Assembly (NCBI GenBank): GCA_910585755.1
Contig: CAJUFH010000009.1
Location: 1-64,000 of the forward strand
Source of the DNA: an uncultured Muribaculaceae bacterium
GTDB taxonomy: Bacteria; Bacteroidota; Bacteroidia; Bacteroidales; Muribaculaceae
Direction of reading: 5' to 3'
DNA: 64,000 nucleotides
In this document: piece after piece, positions 1 to 8,266 of the stretch
How positions within the stretch are numbered: position 1 is the first letter of the stretch
Layout of the letters: each line of letters begins with the position of its first letter
Notes under the pieces: model-generated
Told to the model about the DNA's origin: nothing
Databases searched by the model: none
What the model saw: only the letters and a program-made list of their open reading frames with translations
Translations under genes and position numbers: made by a program

Positions 1-195
1 TGGGCGGGATTCATATTGACAATCGCGGTTGTCGCGGGATTTATCGTGATGATGATTATCGGGGTCGCTCCGTTCACGACGTGGGTTTCGGCGCTGACGC
101 TCTGCGGGCTGGTGCTTGTCGGGGCGTTGCTTATGTATCTCGGGCGCGCTTTCGAGCGGGGTTCGGGGCCGGGGACCGACAGCGGCGAGGATTGA
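1..195 (+). CDS. Membrane protein, C-terminal fragment
   Basis: The first 64 codons read open from the window edge and end at TGA 193-195, so this is the 3' end of a gene starting upstream. The peptide has two strongly hydrophobic stretches (about residues 4-22 and 30-48) separated by a short polar turn, and an acidic, glycine-rich cytosol-like tail ending in SGED. It looks like the last two membrane helices of an integral membrane protein. Too little is present to name the family. Confidence 0.6.
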   Translation, partial: WAGFILTIAVVAGFIVMMIIGVAPFTTWVSALTLCGLVLVGALLMYLGRAFERGSGPGTDSGED

Positions 196-282
196 AAGTG
201 TATGGAGGATGTGTTGTAGATTACGACCTGCTGCGGGGAACGTGATTTGGTTTTCCCCGCAAAAGCGCGTAAATTCGCGGTT

Positions 283-1017
283 ATGGAAGTGATTTACGAG
301 GATAACCATATAATAGTTGTCAACAAGGCTCCCGGCGAAATCGTGCAGGGGGACAAGACAGGCGACGAGCCGCTTGTCGAAATTCTGAAACGATGGATCA
401 AGGAGAAGTACGCCAAACCGGGCAATGTGTTCTGCGGAGTAGTACACCGTCTTGACCGCCCGGTAGGGGGGCTGGTGGTTTTCGCCAAGACCTCCAAGGC
501 GCTCGAACGGATGAACCGTCTTTTCCGCGACGGGGAGGTACACAAGACTTACTGGGCTATAACCCGCGGGATTCCCAAAGAGCCCGCGGCGGAGCTGCGC
601 CACTGGCTTCGCCCGGTAGAGAAGAACAACAAGTCGTATCTGTCCGACGAACCCCGCGAGGGGGCCAAGGAGGCGCGTCTGCGCTATCGCCAGATTGCTT
701 CCACGGAGCGTTACCGCCTGCTCGAAGTAGAACTGCTCACGGGGCGCAAGCACCAGATCCGCGCGCAGCTCGCCTCGATAGGCTGCCCGGTAAAGGGTGA
801 CCTGAAATATGGCGACAAGCGTTCGAACCCCGACGGCAGCATTTCCCTCATGGCGCGCCATATAGAGTTCGTCCACCCCGTAAGCGGCAAGAAAATTTCC
901 CTTACCGCCCCGGTACCGGAGGATAACCTCTGGAAAGCGCTCGAGGCGGACGCCCTCGGCAGTGCTCCCGCGGAAATCAAGGAGGACGAAGTGAAAGATG
1001 TAAGGAAGGAGGATTGA
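283..1017 (+). CDS. RluA/RluD-family RNA pseudouridine synthase
   Basis: It isomerises uridine to pseudouridine in structured RNA, probably rRNA. The 244-residue protein has the family signature HRLDRPVGGLVVFAKT near residue 60, with the catalytic Asp in HRLD, and the second motif GRKHQIRAQL near residue 155. No N-terminal S4 domain is present, so it resembles the short RluA-type enzymes. I chose the ATG at 283 because conserved sequence (MEVIYEDNHIIVVNK) begins there; an upstream TTG at 247 would add 12 residues that match nothing. A promoter-like TAAATTCG lies just upstream at about 271. fmt begins 3 bases after the stop, so the two are probably cotranscribed. The exact target site cannot be read from sequence. 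Confidence 0.9.
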   Translation: MEVIYEDNHIIVVNKAPGEIVQGDKTGDEPLVEILKRWIKEKYAKPGNVFCGVVHRLDRPVGGLVVFAKTSKALERMNRLFRDGEVHKTYWAITRGIPKEPAAELRHWLRPVEKNNKSYLSDEPREGAKEARLRYRQIASTERYRLLEVELLTGRKHQIRAQLASIGCPVKGDLKYGDKRSNPDGSISLMARHIEFVHPVSGKKISLTAPVPEDNLWKALEADALGSAPAEIKEDEVKDVRKED

Positions 1018-1020
1018 GCG

Positions 1021-2001
1021 ATGGAAAAGAAAGACCTCAGAATCGTGTTTCTCGGAACCCCCGACTTCGCCGTTGAGAGTCTGCGGCGCATAGTCGACGA
1101 GGGGTATAACCTAGTCGGCGTGGTGACGATGCCGGACAAGCCGGCCGGCCGCGGTCACAAGATGTACCAGTCCCCTGTCAAGGAGTTCGCCCTTGAGCGC
1201 GGACTGAAACTGATGCAGCCTGTTAAGCTGAAGGACCCGGAATTTGTAGAGGAGCTGCGCTCGCTTGATGCCGACCTGTTTATCGTGATCGCGTTCCGCA
1301 TGCTGCCGGAGGTGGTATGGAAGATGCCGAGGCTCGGGACTTTCAACCTCCACGCCTCCCTGCTTCCGCGCTACCGCGGGGCCGCTCCCATCAACTGGGC
1401 GGTAATCAACGGCGACCGAGAGACCGGGGTCACGACCTTCTTCCTGAAACACGAAATCGACACGGGGGACATCCTGCGCCAGGAGCGGATCGAGATCGGC
1501 GAGGATGAGAATGTCGGGTCGGTGCATGACCGCCTGATGGTTCTCGGCGCGGAGCTGACGCTCGACACTATCAGCCATATTCTCGCGGGGGACCTGAAAC
1601 CGTGCCCTCAGGACGAGCTCACAGGAGGCTCGGAACCGACACCGGCCCCGAAGATTTTCCGCGACACCTGCCATCTGGACTTCTCCCGTCCGGCGGAAGA
1701 GGTAAGGAACCTTGTCCGCGGCCTTTCGCCATACCCCGCGGCGTGGTTCGAACTGCGCGACGCTGAGGGTGACTCGGAGAGCGCCCCCCTGTCGGTGCTG
1801 AAAGTATTCGAGAGCCGCCGCGCGGGCGCGAGCTCTCTCGCGGCCGGAGAGGTGTCGGCCGAAGGGGGTAGCCTGACTGTCGGCTGTGGCGACGGGGAGG
1901 CCCTTGAAATAACCGAAGTGCAGCCATCGGGCAAACGGCGCATGACCGCCGGGGAATTTCTCCGCGGGGCGCGGCTGCCGGAAAAGCTCGTCGCAAGGTA
2001 G
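1021..2001 (+). CDS. fmt: Methionyl-tRNA formyltransferase
   Basis: It transfers a formyl group from 10-formyltetrahydrofolate to initiator Met-tRNA. The 326-residue length is normal for the family. The N-terminus shows the Rossmann start FLGTPDFAVESL. The hallmark catalytic segment NLHASLLPRYRGAAPINWA (about residues 111-129) contains the SLLPxYRG loop and is followed by a conserved Asp in EIDTGDIL. The C-terminal 110 residues form the OB-like tRNA-binding domain. It lies 3 bases downstream of the pseudouridine synthase and 5 bases upstream of the HMA-AraC regulator. Confidence 0.95.
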   Translation: MEKKDLRIVFLGTPDFAVESLRRIVDEGYNLVGVVTMPDKPAGRGHKMYQSPVKEFALERGLKLMQPVKLKDPEFVEELRSLDADLFIVIAFRMLPEVVWKMPRLGTFNLHASLLPRYRGAAPINWAVINGDRETGVTTFFLKHEIDTGDILRQERIEIGEDENVGSVHDRLMVLGAELTLDTISHILAGDLKPCPQDELTGGSEPTPAPKIFRDTCHLDFSRPAEEVRNLVRGLSPYPAAWFELRDAEGDSESAPLSVLKVFESRRAGASSLAAGEVSAEGGSLTVGCGDGEALEITEVQPSGKRRMTAGEFLRGARLPEKLVAR

Positions 2002-2006
2002 GCTCT

Positions 2007-2567
2007 ATGGAGGTCAAGATTAAGAATATGGTGTGCCAGCACTGCGTGCGGGCCGTAGAACGGGCGCTTAACGACGCCGGATTCGAGGTGCTCGACGTGG
2101 AGCTTGGAAGAGCGAGAATCGGCGGCGGCCAGCTTTCGGAGAAAGCGCTTGCGCGGATTGACGCGGCGTTGCGCTCCGAGGGTTTCGAGCGGGTTACCGA
2201 CCCGCGGGACGCGGTGGTCGAGCGGGTGAAGCACGCGATCATGAACCACGTCAGGGAGGAGAACTGCAAGTTCAACCTGTCGGCTTGCCTGGCGGACCAT
2301 GTCGGTATCGAGTATGACACCCTGAGCCGTATCTTTTCAGCCCGGGAGGGGCGTACGATTGAGAAGTATTTCATCGCCCAGCGCGTCGAGCTGGTCAAGG
2401 AGCTGCTCGGCTACGGCACTCTGACGCTTACCGAAATCGCCGACAAGGCCGGATATTCGAGCGTGGCCCATCTGTCGCGCCAGTTCAAGGCGGTCACCGG
2501 CCTTACCCCGACGCAGTATCTCGCCGATATGGCGGCATCGTCGAGGATTCCTTTATCTGAGGTGTAA
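2007..2567 (+). CDS. HMA domain-AraC-type transcriptional regulator fusion
   Basis: A 186-residue protein with two parts. Residues 1-70 resemble a heavy-metal-associated domain, with the metal site MVCQHC (CxxC) at residues 8-13. Residues about 75-180 end in an AraC-family helix-turn-helix, with LTEIADKAGYSSVAHLSRQFK and the terminal TGLTPTQYL. The inferred role is a regulator that senses a soft metal, such as Cu or Zn, by direct binding. The next gene encodes an HMA-tailed metal permease of the SO_0444 type, and three direct repeats follow this stop codon. The HMA half lacks some of the usual strand pattern after residue 35, so metal binding is inferred from the CxxC only. Confidence 0.82.
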   Translation: MEVKIKNMVCQHCVRAVERALNDAGFEVLDVELGRARIGGGQLSEKALARIDAALRSEGFERVTDPRDAVVERVKHAIMNHVREENCKFNLSACLADHVGIEYDTLSRIFSAREGRTIEKYFIAQRVELVKELLGYGTLTLTEIADKAGYSSVAHLSRQFKAVTGLTPTQYLADMAASSRIPLSEV

Positions 2568-2607
2568 CGCGGGATTGTGCAACGCGGGCGCGGAAGCGTG
2601 TAACGCG
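2562..2607 (+). promoter_or_regulatory. Three direct repeats, candidate AraC operator
   Basis: The ten-base word GTGTAACGCG occurs at 2562-2571 and 2598-2607, with a one-mismatch copy (GTGCAACGCG) at 2577-2586. The first copy overlaps the stop codon of the AraC-type gene. The last ends 18 bases before the -7 element of the permease promoter, about where a -33 box would sit. AraC-family regulators typically bind direct repeats, so this is a plausible operator for the adjacent regulator. The role is inferred. Confidence 0.5.
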
Positions 2608-2625
2608 TCTGAGGGAAATTGGTCG

Positions 2626-2633
2626 TAACTTCG
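2626..2633 (+). promoter_or_regulatory. Promoter -7 element for metal permease
   Basis: TAACTTCG matches the Bacteroidota -7 box TAnnTTTG with one change and lies 20 bases before the permease ATG. No clear TTTG sits at -33; that position is taken by the third direct repeat, which would fit an activator-dependent promoter. Confidence 0.5.
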
Positions 2634-2653
2634 CGGTATAAGAATTACGACCT

Positions 2654-3961
2654 ATGGATTTTACGCATTTCCTATATTCATTGATGGCGATTGTCAACGC
2701 GATGTCGCCCTACGTCCTGCTCGGATTCCTGGTTGCGGGGCTGCTGCATGTTTTCGTGCGCCCGGAGGTAATGGCCCGGCATCTCGCCGGGGGAGGGTGG
2801 AAGCCCGTCGTCAAGGCAGCGCTGTTCGGCATCCCCCTGCCTCTCTGCTCGTGCGGGGTACTCCCTGCGGCCGTGGCGCTCCGTCGCCGCGGGGCGTCGA
2901 AAGGGGCCGCGACCTCGTTTCTGATTGCCACGCCGCAGACGGGCGTTGACTCTATCGCCGCCACATATTCTCTTCTCGGCCTCCCGTTTGCCATAATCCG
3001 CCCGATAGCGGCTCTGTTCGGCGCGGCAGCGGGAGGAATGGCGGTCGACCGCGCTGACCGCGATGGCGCGACCGACCCCGGAGCCTTCGAGGCGGAAAAG
3101 GCGGAAGAGATGCCGCGCACCTTCGGCGGAAAACTCCTGGAGGCGGTGCGCTACGGGCTGGTTGACATGGTTGCCTCCGTCGGCAAATGGCTGGTTATCG
3201 GCCTGGTCGTCGCGGCCCTGATCACGGTCTTCGTCCCTGACGAGCTGTTTGTGCGCCTGAGCGCCTATCCGGTCATAGCGATGCTGCTGATGGTTTTGGT
3301 CGCCGTCCCGATGTATGTCTGCGCGACCGGGAGCATACCTATCGCCCTGTCTCTGATGCTGAAAGGGCTGACCCCCGGAGTGGCGTTCGTGCTGCTGATG
3401 GCCGGACCTGCCGCCAATTTCGCGTCGGTCATGGTTATAGGGCGCGCCATGGGGCGGAAGGCGACAGCCGTGTATGTCGGCTCGGTGGTGCTTACCGCGT
3501 TGGTCTTCGGAATGATAATCGACTACCTGCTCCCCGCCTCCTGGTTCCTCCCGGCGGTCACGAGCCTTGACCCCGCGTGCCACCACGGCCTCGGCATATT
3601 TGAGACACTCTGTTCCGGGCTTCTCGCCGGGCTCCTGATTTACGCGGCGGTAAGGAGCCGCCGACACAAGGGGCACTCTCATTGTACGTGCGGCGATGCC
3701 TGCTCCTGCGCCACTTGCGACAATAACTCAAAAAACGATACAGAAATGATACCTACAAACACTTACAAAATCGACGGCATGGCGTGTGCCCACTGCCGCA
3801 TGACAGTTGAAAAAGCCCTCTCGGCGCTCCCGGGCGCGCAGGAGGTCAGAGTGGACCTTTCCAAGGGTACCGCGACCGTTACCGGCTCGGTCGAGAAGGC
3901 CGTGGTCGAGAAGGCCGTGCTGCTTGCCGGATTCAGTTTCGGAGGGGTTCTTCCCGGCTGA
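2654..3961 (+). CDS. SO_0444-type Cu/Zn efflux permease with C-terminal HMA domain
   Basis: A 435-residue inner-membrane permease of the UPF0718/ArsP-like group. About eight hydrophobic segments cover residues 10-335. The diagnostic motif PLCSCGVLPAAVALRRRG (near residue 60) is followed by ATPQTGVDS, and a second CATGSIPIA motif lies near residue 223. A Cys/His-rich linker (residues about 342-358) leads into an HMA domain whose metal site is MACAHC near residue 376. The inferred role is export of copper, zinc or a similar ion, with the tail delivering metal. It follows the HMA-AraC gene and probably forms its regulon. Confidence 0.85.
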   Translation: MDFTHFLYSLMAIVNAMSPYVLLGFLVAGLLHVFVRPEVMARHLAGGGWKPVVKAALFGIPLPLCSCGVLPAAVALRRRGASKGAATSFLIATPQTGVDSIAATYSLLGLPFAIIRPIAALFGAAAGGMAVDRADRDGATDPGAFEAEKAEEMPRTFGGKLLEAVRYGLVDMVASVGKWLVIGLVVAALITVFVPDELFVRLSAYPVIAMLLMVLVAVPMYVCATGSIPIALSLMLKGLTPGVAFVLLMAGPAANFASVMVIGRAMGRKATAVYVGSVVLTALVFGMIIDYLLPASWFLPAVTSLDPACHHGLGIFETLCSGLLAGLLIYAAVRSRRHKGHSHCTCGDACSCATCDNNSKNDTEMIPTNTYKIDGMACAHCRMTVEKALSALPGAQEVRVDLSKGTATVTGSVEKAVVEKAVLLAGFSFGGVLPG

Positions 3962-4005
3962 CAAATTCTTTTCGCGACAGTAATGGAAGTTTCGGGGATT
4001 TTGCG

Positions 4006-4013
4006 TAACTTTG
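4006..4013 (+). promoter_or_regulatory. Promoter -7 element for pyrBI
   Basis: TAACTTTG is an exact match to TAnnTTTG, 25 bases before the pyrB start. A good TTTG at -33 is not visible. No attenuator-like leader peptide is present in the short untranslated region. Confidence 0.6.
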
Positions 4014-4038
4014 TTGGCAAAATAATCCCCCCGAACCA

Positions 4039-4986
4039 ATGAACACCAACAGTCTGGTTTCTATCGCCGACCTGGGAAAGGAGCAGATTCTGCGCCTCCT
4101 GGAGTCGGCTCGCTTTTTTGAGGAGCACCCCAACCACAAGGTGCTTGACGGCAAGGTAGTCGCCACGCTCTTCTTCGAGCCGTCGACGAGGACGCGCCTT
4201 AGTTTTGAGACCGCGGTCAACCGCCTGGGTGGCCGAGTGATAGGCTTTTCCGACGCTTCGACGACCTCCTCGTCGAAGGGTGAGACGCTGAAGGACACCA
4301 TCAAGATGGTGTCGAACTACGTCGACCTGATTATCATGCGCCACTATCTCGAAGGGGCCGCCAGATATGCGACTGAGGTCACCGATACCCCGATTGTGAA
4401 CGCGGGGGACGGCGCCAACCAGCACCCCTCGCAGACTATGCTCGACCTCTATTCGATTCTGAAGACGCAGGGCACTCTCGAGAACCTGACGATTACCCTC
4501 GTCGGGGACCTCAAATACGGTCGCACGGTCCACTCGCTTCTTATGGCGATGAAGTATTTCAAGCCCCGGTTCCGCTTCGTCGCCTGCGACGAGCTGCGGA
4601 TGCCCCGCGAGTATGTCGAGTTCTGCCGCGAGCAGGGGATTCCCTTCGAGGAGCATACGGAGCTTACCCGCGAGGTAATCGACTCGTCGGACATTATATA
4701 TATGACCCGCGTGCAGCGCGAGCGCTTCGCCGACCTGGAAGAGTATGAGCGCGTGAAGGACTTCTACACCCTCCGCAATTCGATGCTCGAGACCTCGAAG
4801 CCGAACCTGAGAATCCTCCATCCGCTCCCCCGCGTCAACGAAATAAACCAGGATGTCGACGACAATCCCAAGGCCTACTATTTCGACCAGGCGCGCAACG
4901 GCCTCTTCGCCCGTGAGGCGATTATCTGCAACGCCCTGGGCATAGATGTCGAGCAACTCAAAAAGGAAACGCTAAACACCCTCTAA
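4039..4986 (+). CDS. pyrB: Aspartate carbamoyltransferase catalytic subunit
   Basis: It condenses carbamoyl phosphate with aspartate in the committed step of pyrimidine synthesis. At 315 residues it has full family length. The carbamoyl-phosphate site FFEPSTRTRLSFETA (about residues 49-63) is present, followed by HPSQTMLDLY near residue 132 and LHPLPRVNEI near residue 264. The stop codon is directly followed by the ATG of pyrI, so this is an enteric-type PyrB-PyrI holoenzyme under feedback control. Confidence 0.97.
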   Translation: MNTNSLVSIADLGKEQILRLLESARFFEEHPNHKVLDGKVVATLFFEPSTRTRLSFETAVNRLGGRVIGFSDASTTSSSKGETLKDTIKMVSNYVDLIIMRHYLEGAARYATEVTDTPIVNAGDGANQHPSQTMLDLYSILKTQGTLENLTITLVGDLKYGRTVHSLLMAMKYFKPRFRFVACDELRMPREYVEFCREQGIPFEEHTELTREVIDSSDIIYMTRVQRERFADLEEYERVKDFYTLRNSMLETSKPNLRILHPLPRVNEINQDVDDNPKAYYFDQARNGLFAREAIICNALGIDVEQLKKETLNTL

Positions 4987-5454
4987 ATGAGCAACAGCAA
5001 GAAAGAACTGGCGGTAGCGGCCCTGCGCAACGGCACCGTCATCGACCATATTCCCTCCGACGCTCTTTTCAAATGTGTCAAGATACTGGGGCTTACAGAG
5101 ATGAGCCACCAGCTCACTATCGGCAACAATCTCCACAGCGAGCGCCTGGGGCTCGGCACGAAGGGTATCATCAAGGTCGCCGACGTGTTTTTCCCGGAGG
5201 ATATGCTTAACAGGATCGCGCTCGTGGCCCCGACGGCCGTGGTCAACACAATCCGCGACTATGAGGTTGCCGAGAAGCGCCCGGTTGCTCTTCCCGCGAC
5301 AATCCGCGGTATCGTGAAGTGCGACAACCCGAAGTGCATCACCAACAACGAGCCGATGGCCACGCGCTTCGACGTCGTCGAGGACAAGCCCGGATTCGTG
5401 CGCTGTTACTACTGCAACCACACGGTTGCCAACTCCCAGGCGACACTCATCTGA
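4987..5454 (+). CDS. pyrI: Aspartate carbamoyltransferase regulatory subunit
   Basis: This 155-residue nucleotide-binding partner of PyrB confers allosteric control by CTP and ATP. The C-terminal zinc domain has its four cysteines in CDNPKC and CYYC, about 30 residues apart. The N-terminal allosteric domain carries the family pattern GTVIDHIP near residue 19. It starts on the base after the pyrB stop. Confidence 0.97.
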   Translation: MSNSKKELAVAALRNGTVIDHIPSDALFKCVKILGLTEMSHQLTIGNNLHSERLGLGTKGIIKVADVFFPEDMLNRIALVAPTAVVNTIRDYEVAEKRPVALPATIRGIVKCDNPKCITNNEPMATRFDVVEDKPGFVRCYYCNHTVANSQATLI

Positions 5455-6026
5455 TGGCGAAGGAGAAACGCTCGCTGAAACCGGGCACGATGATTTATCC
5501 GCTTCCCGCGGCGCTCGTTACCTGCGGCGTCTCGCCGGAGGAGTCGAACATGCTGACCGTGGCGTGGGTCGGGACGGTCTGCACCAATCCGCCGATGTGT
5601 TACATATCGGTGCGGCCCGAGCGCCATTCCTATCCGATTATCAGGGAAAACATGGAGTTTACCATAAACCTGACTACCAAGGCGCTTGCCAGGGCGACCG
5701 ACTGGGCGGGAGTGCGCAGCGGAGCCGACTACGACAAGTGGAAGGAGACTGGGCTGACCCCGCGGCCCGGGCGGATGGTGCGCTCCCCCTATATCGAGGA
5801 GTCGCCTCTGAACATCGAGTGCCGGGTCAAGTCGGTAATCCCCCTGGGGAGCCACCATATGTTCCTGGCCGACGTTGTCAACGTCCTGGCCGACGAGGAG
5901 CTTTTCGACCCCGCGACTGACGCGCTGAACCTCGAGGGAGCCGGGCTGGTGAACTACACCCACGGCCACTATTTCGAGCAGGGACCCGAAATAGGACGTT
6001 TCGGCTTTTCGGTGAAAAAGAAATAA
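5454..6026 (+). CDS. Flavin reductase family protein (flavoredoxin-like)
   Basis: A 190-residue FMN-binding split-barrel protein. Recognisable features are ALVTCGVSPEESNMLTVAW near the N-terminus and CYISVRPERHS near residue 60, both typical of flavin reductase-like and flavoredoxin proteins. The ATG overlaps the pyrI stop in TGATG, so translation is coupled to pyrBI; an upstream start inside pyrI would be out of context. The physiological electron donor and acceptor are unknown. Coupling to pyrimidine genes may be only transcriptional convenience. Confidence 0.85.
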   Translation: MAKEKRSLKPGTMIYPLPAALVTCGVSPEESNMLTVAWVGTVCTNPPMCYISVRPERHSYPIIRENMEFTINLTTKALARATDWAGVRSGADYDKWKETGLTPRPGRMVRSPYIEESPLNIECRVKSVIPLGSHHMFLADVVNVLADEELFDPATDALNLEGAGLVNYTHGHYFEQGPEIGRFGFSVKKK

Positions 6027-6075
6027 GCCGGTAATGATTAATTTTTAGAAACCAACACAAAAATCACATATCAAA

Positions 6076-7356
6076 ATGAAACGCGACGACGCTATTTTCG
6101 ACATTATCAACCGCGAACACCAGCGCCAGAAAAAGGGCATCGAGCTGATTGCTTCCGAGAACTTCGTGTCACCCCAGGTTATGGAGGCTATGGGTTCCTG
6201 CCTGACGAACAAGTATGCCGAAGGGTATCCGGGCCACCGTTACTACGGCGGTTGCCAGGTTGTCGACGAGGCCGAGAACCTCGCCATCGAGCGCCTCAAG
6301 GAGCTTTTCGGAGCGGAGTATGCCAACGTGCAGCCCCACTCGGGCGCGCAGGCCAACATGGCTGTGTTCATGTCGGTGCTCAACGCCGGGGACACCTTCA
6401 TGGGGATGAACCTCGACCACGGAGGCCACCTCTCCCACGGGAGCCCCGTCAATTTCTCCGGCCTGATGTTCAACGCGATCGGCTATAACGTCGACGAGGC
6501 TACCGGAAAGGTCGATTACGACCAGATGGAGGCCCTCGCCCGCGAGAAGCGTCCCCGCCTGATTATCGGCGGCGCGAGCGCCTATTCGCGCGAATGGGAC
6601 TACGCCCGCATGCGCCGCCTGGCCGACGAAATCGGCGCCATCTTCATGGTAGACATGGCGCATCCCGCCGGACTGATTGCTGCCGGGCTGCTCGAAAACC
6701 CCGTGAAGCACGCCCACATCGTTACCTCCACGACCCACAAGACCCTCCGCGGTCCCCGCGGCGGCGTGATTCTTATCGGCAAGGATTTCGACAATCCTTT
6801 CGGCAAGACCACCAAGAAGGGGGAAATCCGCAAGATGTCGTCGCTGATTGACTCCGCCGTGTTCCCCGGCGTGCAGGGCGGTCCGCTGGAGCATGTCATC
6901 GCCGCCAAGGCTGTCGCTTTCGGAGAGGCCCTCCAGCCGGAATACAAGGAGTACCAGACCCAGGTCAAGAAAAACGCCGCGGCTATGGCCCAGGCGATGA
7001 TGGACAAGGGGTACAAGGTGATTTCCGGCGGAACCGACAACCACTGCATGCTGATCGACCTCCGCACCAAGTTCCCCGAACTGACCGGCAAGGTCGCAGA
7101 GCGTGTGCTCGTCGAGGCTGACATCACCGCCAACAAGAACATGGTCCCCTTCGACTCCCGTTCCCCCTTCCAGACCTCCGGCATCCGCCTCGGTACTCCC
7201 GCCATTACTACCCGCGGCCTCCGCGAGAACGAGATGGGAGAGATTGTCGAGATGATCGACACCGTGCTCTCAGATCCCGAGAACGGCCAGACCATCGCCG
7301 CCGTGCGCTCCAAAGTGAACGCCATGATGGAGGACCGCCCCATGTTCGCCTGGTAA
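6076..7356 (+). CDS. glyA: Serine hydroxymethyltransferase
   Basis: A PLP enzyme that interconverts serine and glycine while charging tetrahydrofolate with a one-carbon unit. At 426 residues it is full length. The PLP lysine is Lys222 in TSTTHKTLRGPRGG. Other hallmarks are ELIASENFVS near residue 23, YAEGYPGHRYYGG near residue 47 and MVDMAHPAGLIAAG near residue 191. It stands 49 bases after the flavin reductase and is probably its own unit; a TAATTTTT promoter-like box lies in the gap. Confidence 0.97.
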   Translation: MKRDDAIFDIINREHQRQKKGIELIASENFVSPQVMEAMGSCLTNKYAEGYPGHRYYGGCQVVDEAENLAIERLKELFGAEYANVQPHSGAQANMAVFMSVLNAGDTFMGMNLDHGGHLSHGSPVNFSGLMFNAIGYNVDEATGKVDYDQMEALAREKRPRLIIGGASAYSREWDYARMRRLADEIGAIFMVDMAHPAGLIAAGLLENPVKHAHIVTSTTHKTLRGPRGGVILIGKDFDNPFGKTTKKGEIRKMSSLIDSAVFPGVQGGPLEHVIAAKAVAFGEALQPEYKEYQTQVKKNAAAMAQAMMDKGYKVISGGTDNHCMLIDLRTKFPELTGKVAERVLVEADITANKNMVPFDSRSPFQTSGIRLGTPAITTRGLRENEMGEIVEMIDTVLSDPENGQTIAAVRSKVNAMMEDRPMFAW

Positions 7357-7426
7357 ATCATCCGTCCGGCACAACAACCGACCCCGTTATTCCGTTATAG
7401 GATAGTTAAAATGCCTATTTGAAAAG

Positions 7427-8155
7427 ATGAAACTGATTCTCTACCGCGTATACCAGGTGCTGATTATGCTCCCGCTGCTGCTGGTGCTGACCGTTCTCGC
7501 GGCCACGCTGACAATTGTCGGGTGCTTCTTCGGCCTGTCGCGCTGGTTCGGCTACTGGCCCGCCAAAATCTGGGCCATGCTCTTCTGCTGGCTCTCCTTC
7601 GTCAGAGTGACGGTGAAAGGGCGCGAGAATATCGACAAGGATACCTCCTATGTCTTCGTGGCCAACCACCAGGGAGCCTACGACATCTTTTCTATATACG
7701 GCTTCCTCGACCATAATTTCCGCTGGATGATGAAAGTCGGGCTGCGTAAGATTCCGTTTGTCGGCCGCGCTTGCGCCGCCGCCGGACATATCTTCGTCGA
7801 CAACTCCTCCCCGGCGGCAATCCGCCGGACGATGGAGAAGGCCGAGAAGACCCTCCAGGGCGGTATGTCGGTTGTAGTGTTCCCCGAAGGTTCGCGCACG
7901 AAAACCGGCCATATGGGCGCGTTCCACAAGGGAGCCTACCAGCTTTCGATGGAGTTCGGGCTGCCGGTTGTGCCCGTCAGCATCGACGGCGCTTACGACG
8001 TGCTCCGCCGCGGCGACACCTTCCCGCACTGGGGCCACATCCGCCTGACAATCCACAAGCCGATACCCGCTCCTGCCGACGAGGCCGACCGCCGCCGTGT
8101 CATCGATGCCTCCCGCGCCGCCGTCGCCTCCGCCCTCCCCGAGCGCTTCCGCTGA
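7427..8155 (+). CDS. plsC: 1-acyl-sn-glycerol-3-phosphate acyltransferase
   Basis: It acylates lysophosphatidic acid to phosphatidic acid at the inner membrane. The 242-residue protein has an N-terminal membrane segment (residues 8-32), the acyltransferase motif NHQGAYDIF (NHxxxxD) near residue 80, and the glycerol-phosphate motif VFPEGSRTKTG near residue 150. A strong shared terminator follows. Confidence 0.93.
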   Translation: MKLILYRVYQVLIMLPLLLVLTVLAATLTIVGCFFGLSRWFGYWPAKIWAMLFCWLSFVRVTVKGRENIDKDTSYVFVANHQGAYDIFSIYGFLDHNFRWMMKVGLRKIPFVGRACAAAGHIFVDNSSPAAIRRTMEKAEKTLQGGMSVVVFPEGSRTKTGHMGAFHKGAYQLSMEFGLPVVPVSIDGAYDVLRRGDTFPHWGHIRLTIHKPIPAPADEADRRRVIDASRAAVASALPERFR

Positions 8156-8193
8156 AATAGTTGAAATAGTGGGCTGAGTGCCCTTGATGTTAG

Positions 8194-8233
8194 CAACCCC
8201 GCCATAAAACTTGCATATTTTATGGCGGGGTTG
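8194..8233. terminator. Bidirectional terminator, plsC / PvuII-type methyltransferase
   Basis: A perfect 16-bp stem (8194-8209 with 8218-8233) with an 8-base loop. The inner arms are A/T runs, so it can act on either strand. It lies between convergent plsC and the methyltransferase gene. Confidence 0.85.
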
Positions 8234-8266
8234 ATTCGTAAGATTGATGCGAGTCTTTACGCTCTT

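Noticed and set aside
2562..2607. Short direct repeats as a CRISPR-like array
   Set aside because: Only three 10-base units with 5- and 11-base gaps; no spacers or cas genes.
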